Source: Algoriphagus yeomjeoni (lineage in GTDB: Bacteria > Bacteroidota > Bacteroidia > Cytophagales > Cyclobacteriaceae). From it: 64,000 bases of DNA. Below are positions 56,601 through 64,000 of the stretch, piece by piece. The stretch's first letter is position 1, and each line of letters opens with the position of its first letter. Position numbers and translations under genes: made by a program. A model generated the notes under the pieces. The model worked only from the letters and a program-made list of their open reading frames with translations, was not told where the DNA came from and searched no databases. The stretch is taken from contig NZ_QLLK01000008.1 of the NCBI RefSeq assembly GCF_003259505.1, forward strand, positions 1 to 64,000. Direction: 5' to 3'.

Positions 56601-59600
56601 CCAGAAGTCGTCAGGGCTCCTTCCGTACAGATGCTAGCAGATCAGGTTTGTATTACCCGATGACTAAAAATTTCCCTCAAAACACCGAGGTAGAAATGAC
56701 AATCACGCTAACAGGACAAGCCACTGGCGGAAATCTTAGGTCTGTAACACCGAGTCCAGATGCGGTGACCGTACGCCAGCGTCACTCGTTTATTGAGCTT
56801 CCCGACGACAACTATGAGCCGCGTGAATTTGATCCAAGAGCAGGGTTTGGAAGTATTGCTTACATGGATTTCACTACACCGATCTCCGAGCCAATTATGA
56901 AGAGATTCATTGCTCGCCATCGATTGGAAAAGAAAGACCCTACTGCCGCAATGTCTGAGGCTGTTGAACCAATCGTTTATTACCTCGACCGAGGCACTCC
57001 TGAGCCGGTTGCGTCAGCATTGATAGAAGGAGGAAACTGGTGGAATCAAGCATTCGAAGCTGCAGGATTTATTGATGCGTTTCGGGTGGAATTAGCACCG
57101 GAAGGCATGGATCTGATGGATGTGCGATACAATGTAATTCAGTGGGTTCACCGATCTACTCGGGGCTGGTCCTACGGAGCTAGTGTACGGGACCCAAGAA
57201 CTGGAGAGATTTTAAAGGGTCATGTTTCGCTAGGTTCACTTCGGGTGAGACAGGATTATTTGATCGCCCAGGGACTTTTGCAACCATTCGAAGAGGGAGC
57301 TCCTGCAAATCCTAAAATGCTAGAACTTGCTGTTGCCAGATTGAAGCAACTATCTGCTCATGAAATCGGGCACACGATCGGTCTGGCACATAGCTATGCT
57401 ACTTCTGCAAATAATCGCTCCTCAGTAATGGATTATCCTTATCCATTGATCACCGAGACAGCAAATGGAGAGCTAGATCTGAGTAATGCTTATGATGACA
57501 AAATCGGTGATTGGGACAAATGGGCAATCAAATATGGATATGCTGTAGTTCCAGAAGGACAAAATGAAGCTGCATTTCTCAAGAAAACTTTGGAAGACAC
57601 CTATGATGATGGGCATCAATTCATCACGGACTCTGACTCGAGAAGTCCAAGTGGAGCACACCCTACCTCTCATCTTTGGGATAATGGCTCATCAGCCTCT
57701 GATGAATTAATGAGAATGCTGAAACTGAGAGAAAATCGTATGAAGACATTTGGGTTGAATGCCATTGAAGAAGGTCAGCCTACGGCACTAGTAGAGGAGG
57801 TTTTTGTGCCACTTTATCTCATGCACAGATTCCAGATCGAAGCTACGAGCAAGCTTTTAGGTGGCGTGGATTACAGATATAAGGTAAAAGGTGACAACCA
57901 ACCTAACCATGGCTGGGTGTATGCGGCTGAGCAAGAAGCTGCCTTGAACGCACTACTATTCGCCATCTCTCCAGATCAGCTTCGAGTTCCTGACCATATT
58001 TTGAAATTAATTCCGCCACGTCCTTTTGGCTACGGAAGAAATAGAGAAACATTCGTATCAAGAGTAAATCCAATCTTTGATCCAATTGCGCCGGCAGAAA
58101 CTGTTGTAGATTTAACGCTTGCTTTCCTGTTGGATGGAGCTAGAGTAAACCGCGTTTACCTACAACATTTACAACAAAGTAATCTTTTTGGGCTTAATGA
58201 TATGTTGACAAGTATTGAGAAGCAGATTTTCAAAAACTACACAGCCGAAGACATTAACCTGGAGATAATCCTAATGACTCAAGCAAAATATGTAGATCAT
58301 TTGATTGTATTAGCTAAAAATGCGGATGTCTCCAATACCATTAGAGCGATTGCCAGAGGGAGGTTAAGGCAGCTTTCTGTAAGTGGTCCGCTATTATTAG
58401 GGGCAAATCCCAGAGCCCAGCACCAATCTTACTTGGCTGAAAAAATAGTTGCATTTTTGGACCTACCAGAAGAATTGAATCCGCAAGAAACCTTGAAAGC
58501 TCCTGACGGTTCGCCTATAGGAATGGAATCTATGAGTTGCGACTTTGACTACTAATTTATTTTAGAAATACCTTTACAATAAAAGCTGACGTCATGTCGG
58601 CTTTTATTGTATTGGGGCATTGAACCCGAAATAGATAAAGTTTATATTGGAATTTTAAAGCTGAAATTTTTATGGGAGAGTCTAAAAAGAGATGTTTTGT
58701 AGTGATGGGTTTTGGTACCAAAACCGATTATGTAAGTGGAAGAAAGCTAGATCTAAATAAATCCTACAAATACCTCATCAAACCTGTAGTAGAATCCAAA
58801 GGAATAGAATGTGTGAGAGCAGATGAAATTTTACACTCTGGCTCCATTGATGTGCAAATGTACAAGGAGCTATTAATGGCTGATTTGGTGATTGCGGATC
58901 TTTCCACATCCAATAGTAATGCGATTTATGAACTCGGTATCAGGCATGCCTTACGTCCATATACCACAATCGTAGTCGCCGAAGACAAACTTGCTTATCC
59001 CTTTGATCTAAATCACATCCTTATAAATAGCTACAACCATCTCGGTGATGCCATTGACATCGAAGAGGCCGAACGATTCAAAGAAGGGCTAGGAAAACAA
59101 ATAGATGCCGTAATCAATAAAAATGAATCTGACAGTCCCGTTTATACTTATTTAAATTCCTTGATTCCTCCTAAAATCAAGGACGCTATAGACGAAGAAA
59201 TTGAAAAAGCTGAAAATACTGAAGCTACTCCTACAGAAACCGGGAAAGCATTATCAAAGATTATTCAAGACGCAGAAGAATTGATAGAGCAGAAGGACTT
59301 TGAAAAAGCAAAACTTCTCTTTCAAACAGCAATCGTCCTGGCCAACATGAATAATTCACAGCCAGATACCTATTTGACACATAGGCTAGCATTTACAACT
59401 TATAAGTCGGCCCAACCTGATTTGATAAGTTCGCTAAATGAATCGATGAAACTCCTCAAGTCCATCAATTTAGCACATACTAACGATCCAGAGACGGTTT
59501 CCTTAGCTGGTGCGATTGAAAAGAAGCTTTACGAAAGTGGTGAAGGTGAAGAACATTTAGACGAGGCTCTTCTTTACTTTTTGCGTAGCTACTACACGCT

Positions 59601-62600
59601 AAACAATCGCTACAATGGAATAAATCTCGCTCTCACTTATGTCTACCGAGCTAACTCGGGACTTGCAGCTAGCGAAACTGAAAAAATTGCAGACCTGGTC
59701 ATGGCAAAAAGAACCTGGATTAGAGTCCTTTATCTATGTGACCGCGATTGGCCAATAGTCATAGTAAAAGAAAAAAATGACGAATTAAGCTTGAATGCTA
59801 ACACGATAGATGGTGATGAATTAAAGAATTATTACAATACTCAAAAATTCTGGATATCAGTAAACCGAGCTGAAGCCTATTTTGGGCTTGGCCAATTTGA
59901 TACCTATCGGGAAAACAAAGAGCGAGCAAAAAATATCCCGCATCCAATCTGGATGTGGGAAAGCTTTAGCGAGCAAATCGATAAATTAGCTGCTGGATTG
60001 ACCAAAGTAGGTCATTTGATGGAACCTTCTTGGAAAGCCCCTGTTTAGATAGCCAAACGATTTTAGATTTATGAATAACCCACTACTGGCAGAGTTTGCC
60101 ACACCATTTGATACCGCACCTTTTGATCAAATCTCTCCAAACCACTTTCTTCCTGCTATAAAAGCTGCAATTGCTGAAGCAAAAGAAGATATTTCAAAAA
60201 TTAAAGCTGAAGCATTACCAACTTTTGAAAATACAATTGAGGCTCTTGATGGCTCTGGAAGACGGCTGGGTATAATCGCAGGTATTTTTTTCAATTTAAA
60301 TTCCGCAGAAACAAACGAAGAAATCCAATTACTAGCTTGGGAAATTTCTCCGCTGTTAACTGAACATGGAAATGATATTTTACTTGATCAAGAACTTTTC
60401 CAAAGAGTAGCGCAAGTTTTTGAGCAAAAAAGCCATTTGGAATTATCACCAGAGCAAGTAACCTTGCTGGATAAAACTTATAAATCCTTTGTAAGAAATG
60501 GTGCCAAACTAAAAGGAGACAAAGCTGATCAACTACGAAAAATAGATCAGGAACTAGCTCAAAAATCGTTGAAATATGGTGAAAATCTACTGGCTGAGAC
60601 AAACAAATATGTTCATTTTGTAGATCAGGAGTCTGATCTAGATGGCTTACCTGATGGAATCAAGGAAGCTGCGGCACAAATTGCCGAAGAAAAGGAGCAG
60701 CCGGGTAAATGGGCCTTTACGCTTGACTATCCAAGCTATATTCCAGCGATGACCTATGCCAAAAATAGAGCATTGCGTCAGACATTATTCATGGCTAGTG
60801 GCAGCAGATGCGCAAAAGGAGATGAACTGGATAATCAGGAAATCATAAAGAATATCTTGAAGCTTCGTCATGATCGAGCGGTACTTTTAGGATATAAAAG
60901 TCATGCTGATTTCGTACTTGAGGAGCGTATGGCAAAAAGTCCAGACCAGGTAATTTCTTTTTTGGATGCATTACTAGAAAAAGCAAAGCCAAAAGCCAAA
61001 TCTGAAATCAAAGAGCTGGAAGCTTTTGCAAAGGAACTTGATGGGCTCGAGGAGTTGAAGAAGTGGGATTTCGCCTATTATTCAGAGCTTCTGAAAAAAG
61101 AAAAGTATTCCCTCGATGATGAGCTTCTAAGACCCTATTTCCAATTAGAGAAAGTAATTGGAGGAGTATTCCAAACAGCCGAGAAACTCTTTGGAATTAC
61201 ATTCACTCCTAGAAAGGACATTCCTCTTTATCATAAAGATGTCACAGCATACGAAGTGACGGATAAGGACGGAAAATACCTTTCCGTATTCTATGCGGAT
61301 TTTTTCCCTAGGCCTGGCAAAAGAAATGGAGCTTGGATGACAAGCTACAAGGGCCAAAGTATGAAAGGTGAAGTGGATATTCGCCCGCATGTTTCTATCG
61401 TTTGCAACTTCACTAAGCCGACCAAATCAAAGCCAAGTCTGTTGACCTTCAATGAGGTGACTACTTTATTTCATGAATTTGGGCATGCACTTCATGGCAT
61501 GATGGCAAAAGGAAGATATGAGTCACTTTCGGGGACCAGCGTATTTTGGGATTTTGTAGAATTACCCTCTCAGATTTTCGAGAACTGGTGCTACGAAAAA
61601 GAATGCTTGGATCAATTTGCGAGACATTATGAAACCGGTGAAAAGATCCCTGAAGAGCTAATAGAGAAAATCAAAAAAGCATCAAACTTCCAGCAAGGCT
61701 ATCAAACGCTGAGACAAATAAGTTTTGCCCTTTTGGATATGGCATATCATAGCAAAGATCCAAGTGATATAATCAGCATACCTGACTTTGAGGAAAAAGC
61801 GATGAAAGCCACAGACCTGCTTCATAAAGTACCAGGAACTTTGATGAGCACTTCATTTTCTCATATTTTCCAAGGAGGGTATTCTTCTGGGTATTATAGC
61901 TACAAATGGGCGGAAGTGCTGGATGCAGATGCATTTGAATTGTTCCAAGAGAAAGGCGTTTTTGATAAGATTACAGCAGATTCTTTTGCTAAAAATATCT
62001 TGTCTGCAGGAGGAAGTGAACACCCGTCCATTCTCTATAAGAGGTTCCGAGGAAGAGAACCTGAGCAAAATGCCCTATTGAAACGAGCTGGATTGATTTC
62101 AGAATAATTTGGTTTATTTACTTTAAAGTAATTTGTAAGGACGAATTAGTATCAAAACTCAACCCTTGATGGAGATTTCAAGCAACAAACTTCCTACTTA
62201 CCTCCGGGCTCTTTCAGTAATGATTTTCATTATTGTATTAGTTTTTCTATTAATAGTTGGAAAAAGCTTGCTTGTACCCTTATTCATGGGCGGTTTTTTT
62301 GCAATATTATTTACTCCTATTGCTATTTGGCTCGAGTCAAAAAAAGTTCCTAAAATACTTGCCTGCATCATTTCACTATTAATGATGACTGCACTTGTGG
62401 GGGGCTTATTGACATTTGTAATCAGCAATGTGGCAGAATTCACTCAAGATTTTGATGATGTTTCAGGCCGATTGACAGAATATGCGCATGCAGTAGATGA
62501 ATGGGCAATGGATAACTTTTCGTACGACACTGCTTTAGCAGAAAAAGCAAATACGGACTATTTGAAAAACCTGCTGACAGAACATAGTTCGAGTATTGGT

Positions 62601-64000
62601 GACTTTGCTCTAAAAACGGTGGGGTCATTAACAGGACTGGTATTGATACCCGTATTTATGTTTTTCTTTCTTCTGTACCGTAATCACCTTACCAATGTGA
62701 TCATCCATATTTATAAAGACAAAGATCCTGAACTGGTAAAACTGCGCATAGTTAATTTGAGGAAGGTGATTCTAAATTACATCGTAGGGGTAATCAAGGT
62801 GATGGGAATTCTGGCAATTCTAAATATTACTGCATTTTCATTACTGGGAATTAAACATGCTGTTTTCTTTGGTACACTTGGGGCGATTTTGAATATCATA
62901 CCTTACGTAGGTCCATTTTTTGGAGCGATGCTTCCTATGATATATTCGTTTCTCACTAAAGACAGCCTATTCTACCCAGCTGGAGTGCTAGTTTGTTATC
63001 AGGTTATTCAGATGATTGAAGGAAACTTTCTCACCCCAAAAATCGTGGGTGGAAATGTAAATCTGAATGCATTTATTACATTCTTAGGATTGATAGTAGG
63101 CGGTTCAATATGGGGAGTTGCTGGAATGATCTTGATCATACCAAGTATGGCAATCCTGAGAGAAATATTTGATCTAAGTGATGGCACAAGACCATTTGCG
63201 CTTCTATTGGGAGAAGAAAAAGATTTAGAAAAGAGCCAAACAGACACAATTGAAGCTGAAGAAGTAAATGATGATAAAAAAGATTAAGACCTTATTGCTC
63301 CTGGCACTAATTGGAATATCAATTTCATGTGATTCAGACGATACTAAAAAAGGAAGGTTTCTATTGAAGGGAAATGAAAAGATGGAGGAGAATGATCCCA
63401 AAGGAGCAATGGAATTCTACGGTGAAGCACTGGAAATAGATTCTACCTATGCCGATGCATACTATAATAAGGCGCTGGCCCACTTACGGCTAAACCAACT
63501 TTCGGAGAGTATCCAAGACCTCAGTCTAGCTATTAAATACAAGGCTGATTATTACGATGCTTTGTTTCAGAGAGGATTAAATTACCTTGATAATGGAGAA
63601 TACTATAACGCCAGAGCAGATGCTCAAAAGCTGGTTCAACTGGATAACCAGAACTGGAAAAGCTATTTTCTAACAGGCTTAGTGGAAGAAAAGCTTTCTA
63701 ATTTCCCGGATGCCATGGCAGCTTTTGATCAAGCCTCCAAACTCAATCCAGAGAATTCAGATCTACTCGTAAACCAAGCAACAATACTTTATTATCAGAA
63801 GGATTATGAAGGCGCAAAAAAGGTATTGGATAGAGCAATGGCAGTTAATCCGCTTGAGCCAAATTTGCATAATCTGCGGTCTATGATCTTTTTTGATGAG
63901 CAAAATTATGCTGAAGCATTGGATGCTGTGGAGAAGGCTATTTCACTTGATAAAAGTCAAGCTTACTTCTACAATAATAAAGGACTATATCTTCTGTTTC

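Overview
The window reads as chromosomal DNA of a Bacteroidota bacterium, most likely order Cytophagales (Cyclobacteriaceae or Algoriphagus type). Grounds: FtsX/MacB-type permease arrays, an IPExxxVDY protein between pyk and acpP, DUF1080 with a Tat-exported Gfo/Idh oxidoreductase, GH92 and GH39 enzymes, PorV-like and HhH outer-membrane proteins, promoters close to the Bacteroidota -33 TTTG / -7 TAnnTTTG type, and few Shine-Dalgarno sequences. The placement is inferred from gene content; no marker gene was compared. I saw no tRNA, rRNA, CRISPR array, prophage or intact insertion sequence.

Layout. 1-13.9 kb is mostly minus strand: an efflux module (TolC-like channel, ABC ATPase) with a decayed duplicate of the tolC 3' end, a Gfo/Idh plus DUF1080 sugar-processing pair, a 1 kb block of 286-bp tandem repeats, and three tandem 800-aa FtsX-family permeases. 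The same palindromic operator-like module lies upstream of the ATPase gene and of the permease array, so the two may form one regulon. 14.1-15.9 kb holds a periplasmic sulfite-oxidase-like molybdoenzyme and its cytochrome c. 16-18 kb holds small membrane and regulatory genes (GRAM-like, NTF2-like, DUF2975 plus XRE regulator). 18.2-24.2 kb is one giant soluble histidine kinase with about 13 PAS domains and a GAF domain. 24.4-30.3 kb holds a GH39 glycosidase, a carboxypeptidase-regulatory-domain protein, a short SSB and a GH92 enzyme whose usual catalytic Glu is Gln.

30.9-45.9 kb is metabolic and housekeeping: gdhA, an M1 peptidase, a penicillin-acylase-family lipoprotein, an aldo/keto reductase, pfkA, miaA, a REC-HPt/REC phosphorelay pair, an MBL hydrolase, an NFACT (RqcH-like) protein and pyk. 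45.9-51.5 kb is the core block acpP-fabF-rnc-nadE-lgt with convergent yidD. 51.6-58.6 kb is an envelope block: Omp85-like barrel, PorV-like barrel, HhH outer-membrane protein and a large zinc metalloprotease. 58.7-60 kb holds the most unusual gene, an NDT/TIR-like domain fused to a region resembling the ASK1 (MAP3K5) regulatory domain. An M3 peptidase, an AI-2E-family transporter and a truncated TPR lipoprotein close the window.

Several genes (miaA, the MBL hydrolase, rnc, the Omp85 protein) can only start at TTG, and one at GTG. Noncoding stretches are rich in palindromic and tandem repeats.
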